Below are positions 30,216 through 36,723 of a stretch of DNA of 36,758 nt, piece by piece. Numbering within the stretch: position 1 is the first letter of the stretch; every line of letters begins with the position of its first letter. The notes under the pieces were generated by a model. That model ran no database searches and was not told the origin of the DNA. It saw nothing but the letters and a program-made list of their open reading frames with translations. This DNA comes from a virus, in IMG/VR virus record IMGVR_UViG_3300046517_001183, positions 1-36,758 of that record; one strand, 5' to 3'. A program made the translations under genes and the position numbers.

Positions 30216-30455
30216 ATGAGTTCAGATTCCATTTTCCCCAACAATAGCTATAGCTTTCATTCTGCGCGCGCATTAACCTTCCCCGATGGCAGACTAACCC
30301 CCGAGGGTGAAGAGCTGTTAAAACGAAAGCCTGACGATATTTCAGAGACTTTGGTTGCACAGAACGAAAGGATCAAAGAATTGCTGGTTCAGGTAAAAAA
30401 ACTTGAAGAAGAAAATAAAGCGGCAAGAGAGCGCGTGGGCAAACTTCCTCTTTAG
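30216..30455 (+). CDS. Hypothetical coiled-coil protein, 79 aa
   Basis: N-terminal 40 residues are loosely structured (SYSFHSARALTFPDGRLTPE), the rest forms a coiled coil (ISETLVAQNERIKELLVQVK, KLEEENKAARERVG). It stands alone on the plus strand with its own promoter and overlaps the 3' end of the next minus gene by 4 nt. An independent unit of this kind is often an early or lysogenic accessory gene. No function known. Confidence 0.6.
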   Translation: MSSDSIFPNNSYSFHSARALTFPDGRLTPEGEELLKRKPDDISETLVAQNERIKELLVQVKKLEEENKAARERVGKLPL

Positions 30456-30733
30456 ACTGAATTTGCCCGCGGCCTTCTAATGCTGTCTTGTATCCAGGCA
30501 TTAAGGTTTGGCTGCCAAATGCTTTTATGAAGGCCGGCTTTCGGAATCTCTTTAATAATTTTAAAGCTGTGCAATCCAAGAGTTAAGGCGTATCCGACGG
30601 CAAAATCTCTATTAGCAAATCTTATGCCTATCCCGTCATATTTGCAGTACCCAGCGCCTAAAATAGGAATTAGGACATACGCGTGTCCGGATGGGATATA
30701 AGATTGAGGAGGTGTGGGGTTAAATGAGGCCAT
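30452..30733 (-). CDS. Hypothetical protein, 93 aa
   Basis: Contains Gly/Tyr-rich SGHAYVLIPILGAGYCKYDG, IGIRFANRDFAVGYALTLGL and a basic end (IQDSIRRPRANSV). Not membrane-like overall. It overlaps the preceding Cys-rich gene by 14 nt in another frame. Unknown. Confidence 0.5.
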   Translation of the reverse strand: MASFNPTPPQSYIPSGHAYVLIPILGAGYCKYDGIGIRFANRDFAVGYALTLGLHSFKIIKEIPKAGLHKSIWQPNLNAWIQDSIRRPRANSV

Positions 30734-30923
30734 GATTCCCCTTTTCTTTTATATGTTTTTTCTCATTTCTGGCCCTTGTATCTAGAAAATAGTCACAATC
30801 CTGATCTTCTCTAGGCGATTCCAAAAAGTATGGTTGTCCGCGGACATCTGCGGACGAAGTGAAACGCCTACAATTCTGACGCATAGGGCATTCGGCATCT
30901 GTGCATTTACATAAATCAATCAT
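30720..30923 (-). CDS. Cys-rich small protein, 67 aa
   Basis: From ATG 30923 (AGGTG before it): MIDLCKCTDAECPMRQNCRR, then PYFLESPREDQDCDYF. The pattern C.C....CP....C.R......P.......D.....C is a frequent small phage/bacterial protein that probably binds one metal. The gene contains the palindrome TGTCCGCGGACA at 30835-30846. Its start overlaps the end of the previous gene. Confidence 0.6.
   Translation of the reverse strand: MIDLCKCTDAECPMRQNCRRFTSSADVRGQPYFLESPREDQDCDYFLDTRARNEKKHIKEKGNHGLI
30835..30846. promoter_or_regulatory. 12-bp palindrome sharing the iteron half-site
   Basis: TGTCCGCGGACA is perfectly palindromic. TGTCCGC also ends every origin iteron, and another GCGGACG follows at 30850-30856. 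It lies 1.4 kb from the iterons, inside a coding sequence, and could be a second binding site of the initiator. Confidence 0.5.
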
Positions 30924-31107
30924 CTTTTTCACCTAATAATTCCTCATTTACACCAGATAACGATATAAGTTTTTCTAATTTATCATTATATGATTCTAGT
31001 GGACAACCGCATTCCTCCTCACAAATACAAGATTTGAATATTTTACCATCATACACAAAAGGGAATTCAGGGGACTTTATACCTAATATTTGATTATCTG
31101 GCGTCAT
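30916..31107 (-). CDS. Hypothetical 63-aa protein with a portal-like peptide
   Basis: MTPDNQILGIKSPEFPFVYD, then a Cys cluster (SCICEEECGC) and KLEKLISLSGVNEELLGEKD. The nonapeptide SGVNEELLG also occurs in the portal protein (encoded at 21382-21408), with nearly all codons different. It starts directly at the integrase stop. Function unknown. Confidence 0.5.
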   Translation of the reverse strand: MTPDNQILGIKSPEFPFVYDGKIFKSCICEEECGCPLESYNDKLEKLISLSGVNEELLGEKDD

Positions 31108-32127
31108 CTAAAACATCCTAAGTTTTTTAGTCACATTGTCTTCGATCGCGCGTTTGTCGTAATATGATATCATATTTAGGCCTGTGTGTCCAGTGACGAT
31201 CATCATATCTAGGGGATCTGTTCCTTGGCGAAGCGCCTCAGTAACCCATGTAGCACGCAGCATGTGGGGGTGGACGTGTTGAATTCCGGCATTCGAAGCA
31301 GCAAGCTTGAAGGCGTCACCTACAGCTGTCCGTCCTAGCTTTTTTTTGAACTTAGACACAAAAACCCATCGGTTATGATCCCGGTAATTTTCTGTGGCGT
31401 CTATGTATGCTTTTAGTTCAAACAAGAACTCGGGCGGGAATGAAACAGGAATCATCTTAAGAGTGCCGCTTGTTTTGAGTTGCGTAAAATTTATTGTGTT
31501 TTTTTCGTAGTCTATATCCGTAGTTTTTATATTCAGAACCTCCGAAACTCTCTTTGCTCCCTGAAACAAACAGCGAGCGATTAGAGACTCGCGGTGGCTG
31601 ATGTTTCTGAGCTCAAATATGAATTTAGCCCATTCTTGTCGCGAAAGGGCTTCTGTTGCTGCTTTTTCTCTTGGCTTGACGAATGTTGCACCAACCCCGC
31701 GCTTTGCTATGGCTATGCGTGTTTTACCGTGTGTGCGGCGACTAAGGAATCTTGTAAATGAAATAAAAACTTTTGCGCGGGTTTGCCTAACATTTTCCGT
31801 CCAGCCTTCGTATGCCTTGATCTTATCAACAATTAATTCTAAATTAACTGAAGCAAATCGATCAATCGTATGGTTTGGAAAAAACCCCCTGTCAATAAGA
31901 TTATTCATGTAGTAGTAATAGGCGCGAGAGGTGGTTTTCCCTAGAGATTTTAGCCACTCGTCGATGTAATCCCAGACAAAAAGTCCAAAGGTTCCCGTGG
32001 CAATAATCTCGCAATCGTCATGGGCGTGGGAGCTTAAAACTGCTGTTGGTTCGGACACGACAGGGCTGCCGCCTCCAGTTACAATTGTTCTTGTAGACTG
32101 ATTATTTATGTTTCCGATGTATGTCAT
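31108..32127 (-). CDS. int: Tyrosine recombinase (integrase), chlamydial plasmid-like
   Basis: From the ATG at 32127 (339 aa) the core-binding domain occupies ~50-135 and the catalytic domain ~155-339. Catalytic residues: Arg193 (QGAKRVSEVL), Lys218, His288 and Arg291 (HPHMLRAT), His314 (VTGHTG) and Tyr322/323 (SYYDKR). RAKVFISFTRFL, LSRQEWAKF and RWVFVSKF match, in order, segments I remember from chlamydial plasmid integrases pGP7/pGP8 (ISFTKFL, SKQEW, RVFVSK, LRA). The longer frame to 32202 would pass through its promoter. Expected to integrate and excise the circle; a host attachment site was not found. Confidence 0.85.
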   Translation of the reverse strand: MTYIGNINNQSTRTIVTGGGSPVVSEPTAVLSSHAHDDCEIIATGTFGLFVWDYIDEWLKSLGKTTSRAYYYYMNNLIDRGFFPNHTIDRFASVNLELIVDKIKAYEGWTENVRQTRAKVFISFTRFLSRRTHGKTRIAIAKRGVGATFVKPREKAATEALSRQEWAKFIFELRNISHRESLIARCLFQGAKRVSEVLNIKTTDIDYEKNTINFTQLKTSGTLKMIPVSFPPEFLFELKAYIDATENYRDHNRWVFVSKFKKKLGRTAVGDAFKLAASNAGIQHVHPHMLRATWVTEALRQGTDPLDMMIVTGHTGLNMISYYDKRAIEDNVTKKLRMF

Positions 32128-32170
32128 GCGAGTAATCCAATTTAAAGTTTTAATTAAGTTGTTGAGTATA

Positions 32171-32199
32171 AGTATACCAGAAAGTGTTTTCAGTGTAAA
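32171..32199 (-). promoter_or_regulatory. Integrase promoter
   Basis: TTTACA (32194-32199), 17-bp spacer, TATACT (32171-32176) on the minus strand, 44 bp before the integrase start. The -35 and spacer are covered by the inverted repeat at 32181-32205, so repression is likely. Confidence 0.7.
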
Positions 32200-32219
32200 C
32201 ACTTTAGATTACTCTAAAG
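32181..32219. promoter_or_regulatory. Two adjacent operator-like inverted repeats at the integrase promoter
   Basis: AAAGTGTTT-7-AAACACTTT (32181-32205) is a perfect 9-bp dyad covering the -35; CTTTAGA-TTAC-TCTAAAG (32202-32219) is a perfect 7-bp dyad just upstream. They are probable binding sites for a repressor or an excisionase-like protein. The rest of the gap to 32406 is AT-rich with a TTGACA-17-TAACGT promoter-like sequence (32310-32338) for the next plus gene. Confidence 0.65.
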
Positions 32220-32367
32220 AATATTAAGTGTTTTATTGATTTTTCTTGACAAATAAATAGGAAATGTTGTCTGTTTCGTTGTTGTTTTTCTTCATTTCTA
32301 ATTCTTTTTTTGACATAAATTCCTTTAAATTGTAACGTCAAATAAAAACGTGGTCGCTTCGTTTTTG

Positions 32368-32389
32368 CCCCGCGCCGTGCGGGGATTTT
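32368..32389 (+). terminator. GC hairpin before the secreted 90-aa gene
   Basis: CCCCGC-GCCGT-GCGGGG followed by ATTTTC on the plus strand. It lies 10 nt before the ribosome site of the next gene, so it may be a weak terminator, an attenuator, or a 5' leader stem. Confidence 0.5.
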
Positions 32390-32406
32390 CATAAAGGAGA
32401 GTATGT

Positions 32407-32679
32407 ATGATAAAGATCGTTGTTTTCTTGTTATTTTTTTTTCCATCTATTGGGCTGTTTGCTGAGTGTGACGATGTCGGTCCAGTAAAACAACTTCCTC
32501 CATTAAATTCATTAGATGATCATTTTTATTTTTATCGTATGATTTTGATCGAAAGCGTTATATTTGATATGAGGAGAGAAAATTATGATCGTACTTTATT
32601 TAATATTAATCATAGCCTTGATTTACTTGAGTATCTGCTCGGTAAACCTATTGAAGTGAGTTGCGAATATGATGATTGA
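32407..32679 (+). CDS. Small secreted protein, 90 aa
   Basis: MIKIVVFLLFFFPSIGLFAE is a clear Sec signal peptide (cleavage after FA), followed by ~70 residues, mostly helical (DHFYFYRMILIESVIFDMRR, YDRTLFNINHSLDLLEYLLG), with Cys at both ends of the mature part. AAGGAG ribosome site. Isolated plus-strand cassette between integrase and early genes, the common place for lysogenic conversion genes. A minus frame in the same place (32204-32446) is spurious. Confidence 0.7.
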   Translation: MIKIVVFLLFFFPSIGLFAECDDVGPVKQLPPLNSLDDHFYFYRMILIESVIFDMRRENYDRTLFNINHSLDLLEYLLGKPIEVSCEYDD

Positions 32680-32815
32680 TTTAAGCTCGGATGAATTATT
32701 GCAGATCTTAGATTTGTTTGAGCTGGCTCAGGACATAGACAGACATGCTGTTACGATAGATCTTTATGAAAAGATTGAAGATGCCTATGAGATCGCTCAG
32801 AATATTGAAGGATAA
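32672..32815 (+). CDS. Small acidic helical protein, 47 aa
   Basis: MIDLSSDELLQILDLFELAQ, then DIDRHAVTIDLYEKIEDAYE: almost wholly acidic helix. The ATG overlaps the stop region of the secreted protein gene (8 nt), indicating coupling; an ATG one codon earlier is also possible. Probably a partner of the secreted protein or a regulator; unknown. Confidence 0.55.
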   Translation: MIDLSSDELLQILDLFELAQDIDRHAVTIDLYEKIEDAYEIAQNIEG

Positions 32816-32818
32816 TTT

Positions 32819-33064
32819 TTATCGTTCTCTCGTTCTCATTTTCAACATCTCGATTAAATGATTCTGCCGTTCAATAATATCCTTAGATTTTACCAATTCT
32901 TCTTTGGCCTGTTCCATGTATTCTTTACATGTATTTTTAAACGATTCTGTTTCTTCCATGATACTTTTTATTTTCCATGCGTGACATGCTTTACAAAGGC
33001 AATATCCCATATAACACATTATGCAATAAGAGGAAATGATTGTGAAAATTTGCAATAAAATCAT
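32819..33064 (-). CDS. Small membrane protein with Cys motif, 81 aa
   Basis: Hydrophobic N-terminus with six Cys (LLQIFTIISSYCIMCYMGYC), then CHAWKI and a coiled-coil C-terminus (KEYMEQAKEELVKSKDIIER). ATGA overlap with the preceding DUF551-like gene. Last gene of the early minus operon. Unknown. Confidence 0.5.
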   Translation of the reverse strand: MILLQIFTIISSYCIMCYMGYCLCKACHAWKIKSIMEETESFKNTCKEYMEQAKEELVKSKDIIERQNHLIEMLKMRTRER

Positions 33065-33276
33065 AAATGTAAAATTGGTTTAAAGGGTTCTGGAAGCTCT
33101 CTCCATGCGATTACTTCTCCGAATAAAAGTTCGGTCATAAATGTACTTTCATCTCCGACTTCTTGATAGCGATCTGTATCAATTTCCATTTCTGCATTCT
33201 CATAACTTATATAGCATATAAGCACCTTCCTGTCGTCTGTAGGAAGATCATCATCAACATGAATCCATTCATCCAT
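33061..33276 (-). CDS. DUF551-like protein, 71 aa
   Basis: MDEWIHVDDDLPTDDRKVLI ... GEVIAWRELPEPF: the W[IV].V...LP start and V..WREL end are those of DUF551, as in the 18489-18716 protein. Within the early operon transcribed from the HTH gene. Function unknown. Confidence 0.65.
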   Translation of the reverse strand: MDEWIHVDDDLPTDDRKVLICYISYENAEMEIDTDRYQEVGDESTFMTELLFGEVIAWRELPEPFKPILHL

Positions 33277-33277
33277 T

Positions 33278-33499
33278 CTATTTATCCTTGTTTGGACTCA
33301 TTAACAAAAGCACGTTAAAAAGCTCTTCATGGCGCATCATAAGTGTTCTTCTTATTAGGTCTAGCTTATCCCCTCTCTTCCCATCCCAGAATGGATTTGT
33401 CTCGTGAAAGTCTTCCCATGGGGTTATCTCATAATAGAGCTGTTCTAGCCTATGTCTTGCCTCTCCCATTCTCATTAAAAACTCGCTATCGCTACTCAT
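33278..33499 (-). CDS. Hypothetical 73-aa helical protein
   Basis: Helical, with EARHRLEQLYYEITPWEDFH and LIRRTLMMRHEELFNVLLLM. No motif recognised. Follows the 76-aa gene without spacing, so in the same operon. Confidence 0.5.
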   Translation of the reverse strand: MSSDSEFLMRMGEARHRLEQLYYEITPWEDFHETNPFWDGKRGDKLDLIRRTLMMRHEELFNVLLLMSPNKDK

Positions 33500-33730
33500 T
33501 TAATCCTCATAGACTTTTACATGTTTCAGGGTTACTTTCAGCGCCGTACATAGATTGTCGACCACTTCCTCGTGTTGATGTGGATGATATATATTGAAGA
33601 TGATTTTTGCTATACAAATCATGAGAATATCTAGCCATTCATCTTCATCTTCGTAAAGTTTTGAAAGCTCTAAAATGATCTGTGTTGCAACGTCATTGTC
33701 ATCAAAATAATCGTCAGGAGATTTTTTCAT
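33500..33730 (-). CDS. Hypothetical 76-aa protein, coupled to the HTH gene
   Basis: I start at ATG 33730, which overlaps the TGA of the HTH gene (ATGA). Product: MKKSPDDYFDDNDVATQIIL ... HHPHQHEE-like, acidic and helical with a His-rich turn (YHPHQHEE). Tight coupling to a regulator suggests a partner or antagonist. Unknown. Confidence 0.55.
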   Translation of the reverse strand: MKKSPDDYFDDNDVATQIILELSKLYEDEDEWLDILMICIAKIIFNIYHPHQHEEVVDNLCTALKVTLKHVKVYED

Positions 33731-33918
33731 TTTAATTTCAATATCTCCACTGCCTTCACTTTTCCTTCGCAAAAGGCTTCTATCTTTCTTGCTAATTGTA
33801 ACGAGGGAATTCTTCTTTCGTTAATGATTGTATTGAAATAGCTTCTAGAGATTCCCAACTTTTTCGCCACTTTTACAGCAGACAATCCTTTGTCTTCTAA
33901 ATAATCTTTTATCTTCAT
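33727..33918 (-). CDS. Cro/CI-type HTH regulator, 63 aa
   Basis: From ATG 33918 (GAGG upstream): MKIKDYLEDKGLSAVKVAKK, LGISRSYFNTIINERRIPSL, the HTH_3 fold with recognition helix SRSYFNTIIN. Too short to carry a cleavage or dimer domain, so Cro- or HigA-like rather than CI-like. It is the first gene of the early minus operon, divergent from the recombination operon, and should bind the dyads at 33941-34010. Confidence 0.75.
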   Translation of the reverse strand: MKIKDYLEDKGLSAVKVAKKLGISRSYFNTIINERRIPSLQLARKIEAFCEGKVKAVEILKLK

Positions 33919-33940
33919 GTGTACCTCTTTTCTTGAATTT

Positions 33941-34010
33941 ATGTTAACATGTCGGTTAATTAATGTACACGAAAATATCAATCGTTTTGATTGACTTAAA
34001 TTAAACGATT
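33941..34010. promoter_or_regulatory. Operators in the divergent early control region
   Basis: ATGTTAACAT (33941-33950) is a perfect palindrome. AATCGTTT (33980-33987) and AAACGATT (34003-34010) form an inverted repeat around the plus promoter's -35, with TCAATC/GATTGA nested in it. Typical arrangement for control by a Cro-like protein. Confidence 0.6.
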
Positions 34011-34019
34011 TGATAAGAT
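33991..34019 (+). promoter_or_regulatory. Promoter of the recombination operon
   Basis: TTGACT (33991-33996), 17 bp, TAAGAT (34014-34019), 33 bp before the 91-aa gene. Overlapped by the dyads above. Confidence 0.7.
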
Positions 34020-34052
34020 TTAAGCACAACAACAAACGCTCAGGAGATTATC

Positions 34053-34328
34053 ATGAGAAAACATTTAGAATATCTGAAAACAGATGATTGCGAATATTAT
34101 ATATCTGATAAAATGGCTCTAGATATATGTATGCACGATATGAAAACCTACTTCAACGAAATCATAAACGTATTATTGGGCAACAAAAAAATGAGCGATG
34201 ATGATCTTTTTTTCTGCGTGGATAAAGTCAGTTATCACTTGGGATTATCTATCCCAGAAAACGCACGATTTGCCATAGCATTTAGTGACGTGAAAAATGA
34301 TTGCGTTATTGACAAAGAGGTGTGGTAA
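34053..34328 (+). CDS. Hypothetical 91-aa protein, first in the recombination operon
   Basis: Charged N-terminus (MRKHLEYLKTDDCEYYISDK) then CMHDMKTYFNEIINVLLGNK. AGGAG ribosome site. TAATG overlap with the ERF gene. Position suggests a helper of recombination or a host-nuclease inhibitor; no family recognised. Confidence 0.6.
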   Translation: MRKHLEYLKTDDCEYYISDKMALDICMHDMKTYFNEIINVLLGNKKMSDDDLFFCVDKVSYHLGLSIPENARFAIAFSDVKNDCVIDKEVW

Positions 34329-34930
34329 TGGATTTGCATTCAACAGAAATTTCAGAGATCGCAAAAGCTCTTTCAAAGGTTCAATCCGTTCTTGAGGGTG
34401 CCTCTAAAAGCTCGGTAAATCCGCATTTTAAGTCAAAGTATTCAGATCTAAGATCTATATGGGACTCTCTAAGAGACATCCTTCCTGAAAATGGACTATC
34501 TGTAACGCAGATTATGAGTCCGATTGATGGTAGAGATTACATGATAACCATGCTCATGCACACTTCTGGGCAGTGGATTAAGTCTGTGCTTCCGTTAATG
34601 ATAGAGAAGGTTACTAGCCAGGGCCTGGGATCGGCGATTAGTTACAGTAGGCGATATGCGCTAGCTGCTATCGTGGGAGTATATCAAGAAGATGATGACG
34701 GTAATGCTGCTACATTCATTTCAAGGAAGCAGGTTGCTGAGCTTGTGTCGCTGCTAAAAGGTCATTCGGAGATACATTCTCATCTAATGACACAACTTGC
34801 TAAAACCAACACCCTCGCATTAGATAAAATTCAAGTAGATGATTATGAGAAAATTTATGCAATGGTAGATGGTTGGGTGAAAAAGAAAACAGAAAAATTA
34901 GAGGAAAATAAAGACGAAGGAGAACAATAA
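34328..34930 (+). CDS. erf: ERF-type single-strand annealing protein
   Basis: The 200-aa protein shows the ERF family pattern: IAKALSKVQSVLEGASKSSV, NPHFKSKYSDLRSIWDSLRD, ILPENGLSVTQIM, and GSAISYSRRYALAAIVGVYQ followed by EDDDGN. It anneals complementary single strands, pairing with the exonuclease at 35189. Start ATG 34328 follows GAGGTG; a GTG two codons earlier is possible. C-terminus is a charged helix. Confidence 0.85.
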   Translation: MDLHSTEISEIAKALSKVQSVLEGASKSSVNPHFKSKYSDLRSIWDSLRDILPENGLSVTQIMSPIDGRDYMITMLMHTSGQWIKSVLPLMIEKVTSQGLGSAISYSRRYALAAIVGVYQEDDDGNAATFISRKQVAELVSLLKGHSEIHSHLMTQLAKTNTLALDKIQVDDYEKIYAMVDGWVKKKTEKLEENKDEGEQ

Positions 34931-34931
34931 A

Positions 34932-35192
34932 ATGGATTCAGCACAGATTTTAACCGTGTTTGCTGTTGTTGCAGCAAATCTTGGCACCGTCATTACATTA
35001 TATATTCAGACAGACAACAAAATTGAAGCTAATAGAAAAGAGGTTACGTCGGTAATCGAATCTAATAGAAAAGAAACAACAGCAATGATTAATGCAATAA
35101 GAGAAGATATCCGGGATTTTCACGGAAAACTTGAACGTCAAGATGCAGAATTCAAGGCCCACATAATTCACAATCACCAGAAGTCTCAATGA
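34932..35192 (+). CDS. Small membrane-anchored coiled-coil protein, 86 aa
   Basis: One membrane segment (residues ~5-24, AQILTVFAVVAANLGTVITL), then a coiled coil (IEANRKEVTSVIESNRKETT, IREDIRDFHGKLERQDAEFK). Layout like the 28349-28543 protein. It lies between ERF and exonuclease genes; its end overlaps the next start by 4 nt. Function unknown; could tie recombination to the membrane or be an exclusion factor. Confidence 0.55.
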   Translation: MDSAQILTVFAVVAANLGTVITLYIQTDNKIEANRKEVTSVIESNRKETTAMINAIREDIRDFHGKLERQDAEFKAHIIHNHQKSQ

Positions 35193-35809
35193 AAAAGATT
35201 AGCCTACAGCAAGGAAGCGACCTTTGGCTGGAATTCAGGCGCACCCGAATTGGTGCGTCTGATCTTCCTATCATTGTAGGAGAAAGCCCATATATGACAG
35301 TTCAATCTCTCTGGGAAGAAAAGTTATTGTTTAGATCGCCTCAGATTATGAGTTACTACATGCAACGCGGTGTTGATCTAGAATCAACAGCAAGAGGTCT
35401 AATTTGCGATGTAATGGGCTATCCGTTCGATCCATGCGTGATTCAGCATGACAAGGTCGACTATCTGATAGCCAGCTTAGATGGCCTTAATGAAGATGCT
35501 GGCGTTATCTGTGAAATCAAATGCCCAGGAATGAAGACACATCTCATGGCTATCAATGGAGAAATCCCCGCCCATTATCAATGGCAGATAGAACATCAAT
35601 TTCTCGTTTCTGGCTTAAAAGATTGCCTTTACGTATCTTATAATCCAGATCACACAGAAAAACCTTTGATTATAATTGAACGATCCGTAAACTTAGAGCT
35701 ACACAATTTCATTTTAGAGAAAACTAAAGAGTTCTGGGAGTGTCTGCAGTCCATCACACCGCCCCCCAAAAAAGAACGCAAAAACAAAAAAAGGGAAACA
35801 GAGGGTTAA
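35189..35809 (+). CDS. YqaJ-type exonuclease
   Basis: A 206-aa RecB-like nuclease: QQGSDLWLEFRRTRIGASDL, PIIVGESPYMTVQSLWEEK, RGVDLESTAR, the catalytic ASLDGL and CEIKCP (Asp, Glu-x-Lys), and HYQWQIEHQFLVSGLKDCLY. Digests one strand of duplex ends so the ERF protein can anneal. ATGA overlap with the preceding gene. Basic C-terminus. Confidence 0.85.
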   Translation: MKKISLQQGSDLWLEFRRTRIGASDLPIIVGESPYMTVQSLWEEKLLFRSPQIMSYYMQRGVDLESTARGLICDVMGYPFDPCVIQHDKVDYLIASLDGLNEDAGVICEIKCPGMKTHLMAINGEIPAHYQWQIEHQFLVSGLKDCLYVSYNPDHTEKPLIIIERSVNLELHNFILEKTKEFWECLQSITPPPKKERKNKKRETEG

Positions 35810-35810
35810 A

Positions 35811-35990
35811 ATGCAGCTAGATTTATTCAATGAAGTACAGGAACTCGAAATCTTATCTCGATTAAAAAAAGTCGAAGATGCACTTGCTAAAACGCGCCGA
35901 TCATTGTTTGCTCGCATAAACGAACTTGAAAGAGAAGTTTTGGAGTTGAGAAAAGAGGAAGAGACTGAACTAAAAATTAAGAATCAATAA
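35811..35990 (+). CDS. Small coiled-coil protein, 59 aa
   Basis: MQLDLFNEVQELEILSRLKK, then NELEREVLELRKEEETELKI: a continuous charged coiled coil. GAGGG ribosome site; it follows the exonuclease stop by one base and precedes a terminator. Last gene of the recombination operon. Possibly an oligomerisation partner. Confidence 0.6.
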   Translation: MQLDLFNEVQELEILSRLKKVEDALAKTRRSLFARINELEREVLELRKEEETELKIKNQ

Positions 35991-36019
35991 TTTTAACATT
36001 GAGCCGTTTAAAGGATAAT

Positions 36020-36046
36020 AAAGCGAAAAATCTAGCTGCTTTTTTT
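36020..36046 (+). terminator. Terminator of the recombination operon
   Basis: AAAGC, 13-nt loop with AGCT, GCTTT and then five more T. The stem is short but followed by a seven-T run; it overlaps the 3' end of the convergent CxxC gene. Confidence 0.55.
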
Positions 36047-36227
36047 ACACCAGAATTTCACGAGTTTCAGAATATTTTCTAACATTACTAGGAAAATTGA
36101 AAACAGTTTTTTTGGTAGCTTTTTTAGGTTTTTCAAGATCACACCCACATCTAATACATTTTTTAATGTTTAGGTCGACATCTAAAGTTTTTGTCAGATA
36201 GCAATGCTTACAATCATATACATACAT
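36045..36227 (-). CDS. Small zinc-ribbon-like protein, 60 aa
   Basis: MYVYDCKHCYLTKTLDVDLN, IKKCIRCGCDLEKPKKATKK: two CxxC knuckles about 19 residues apart form a likely zinc ribbon, followed by a basic tail. Adjacent to the lipoprotein gene with no gap. Role unknown; many such phage proteins bind nucleic acid. Confidence 0.6.
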   Translation of the reverse strand: MYVYDCKHCYLTKTLDVDLNIKKCIRCGCDLEKPKKATKKTVFNFPSNVRKYSETREILV

Positions 36228-36389
36228 TTAATCACCTGGGGTTAGATCGATTCTTAATCCTGTTTCCTGATCAATAATAAACTCAACAAATTGTTCTACC
36301 GGATTATCATTCGGAAGGCTGAGATATTGATTAATTGGTGCACAAGAGGTCAAAATAATCAAACATGTGAATTTAATGCAATGGTTCAT
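36228..36389 (-). CDS. Small lipoprotein, 53 aa
   Basis: MNHCIKFTCLIILTSCAPIN: signal peptide ending in lipobox LTSC|A. The mature part is ~38 residues (SLPNDNPVEQFVEFIIDQET). An outer-membrane lipoprotein of this size could be an Rz1-like spanin or an adsorption-blocking protein. It follows the fibre genes in the late operon after circularisation, which suits a lysis role. Confidence 0.6.
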   Translation of the reverse strand: MNHCIKFTCLIILTSCAPINQYLSLPNDNPVEQFVEFIIDQETGLRIDLTPGD

Positions 36390-36391
36390 TT

Positions 36392-36571
36392 TTATTTCTT
36401 TAGTTTTCTTAATGTTTCGGCAAGATGTGCTCTTTTAGCTTCTTTTCCGCCTTTCTTTTCTGCTGCTTTAAGTTTTTTAAGAGGGATTTTTTCGCCTTCT
36501 TTTATTCCAAGTTCTTTATGCAAAGCACCAGGCTTTTTTATTGCATTTTTTATCCAATGTTCTTTAGCCAT
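36392..36571 (-). CDS. Small basic phage protein with KEHW motif, 59 aa
   Basis: MAKEHWIKNAIKKPGALHKE, LGIKEGEKIPLKKLKAAEKK, a short and widespread phage type ('W...AIKKPGAL...LG.k.GekIP..kL..A...') of unknown function, probably a virion-associated or DNA-binding peptide. ATG overlaps the TAA of the DUF6496-like gene by one base. Confidence 0.65.
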   Translation of the reverse strand: MAKEHWIKNAIKKPGALHKELGIKEGEKIPLKKLKAAEKKGGKEAKRAHLAETLRKLKK

Positions 36572-36723
36572 TATTTCTTTCCTTTTTTAGGAATATGTGC
36601 CCCTGATTTTCGCGCAACATTCAAGGCAATGGCAATCGCTTGTTTTTGAGGCTTTCCTGCTTCCATTTCTGTGCGGATATTTTCACTCACAGCTTTTTTT
36701 GATTTACTTTTCTTAAGTGGCAT
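36571..36723 (-). CDS. DUF6496-like small protein, 50 aa
   Basis: MPLKKSKSKKAVSENIRTEM, EAGKPQKQAIAIALNVARKS: the pattern kgKskk.is.Ni...m.aGkPqkQAiAIAl..a.k of DUF6496, common and uncharacterised in phages. AAAGGAT ribosome site. The gene lies across the terminal repeat (also seen as a 5' fragment at 1-92). Confidence 0.75.
   Translation of the reverse strand: MPLKKSKSKKAVSENIRTEMEAGKPQKQAIAIALNVARKSGAHIPKKGKK

Noticed and set aside
32204-32446. Minus-strand 80-codon frame
   Set aside because: Overlaps the promoter region and the signal-peptide gene on the plus strand; composition not protein-like and no ribosome site.
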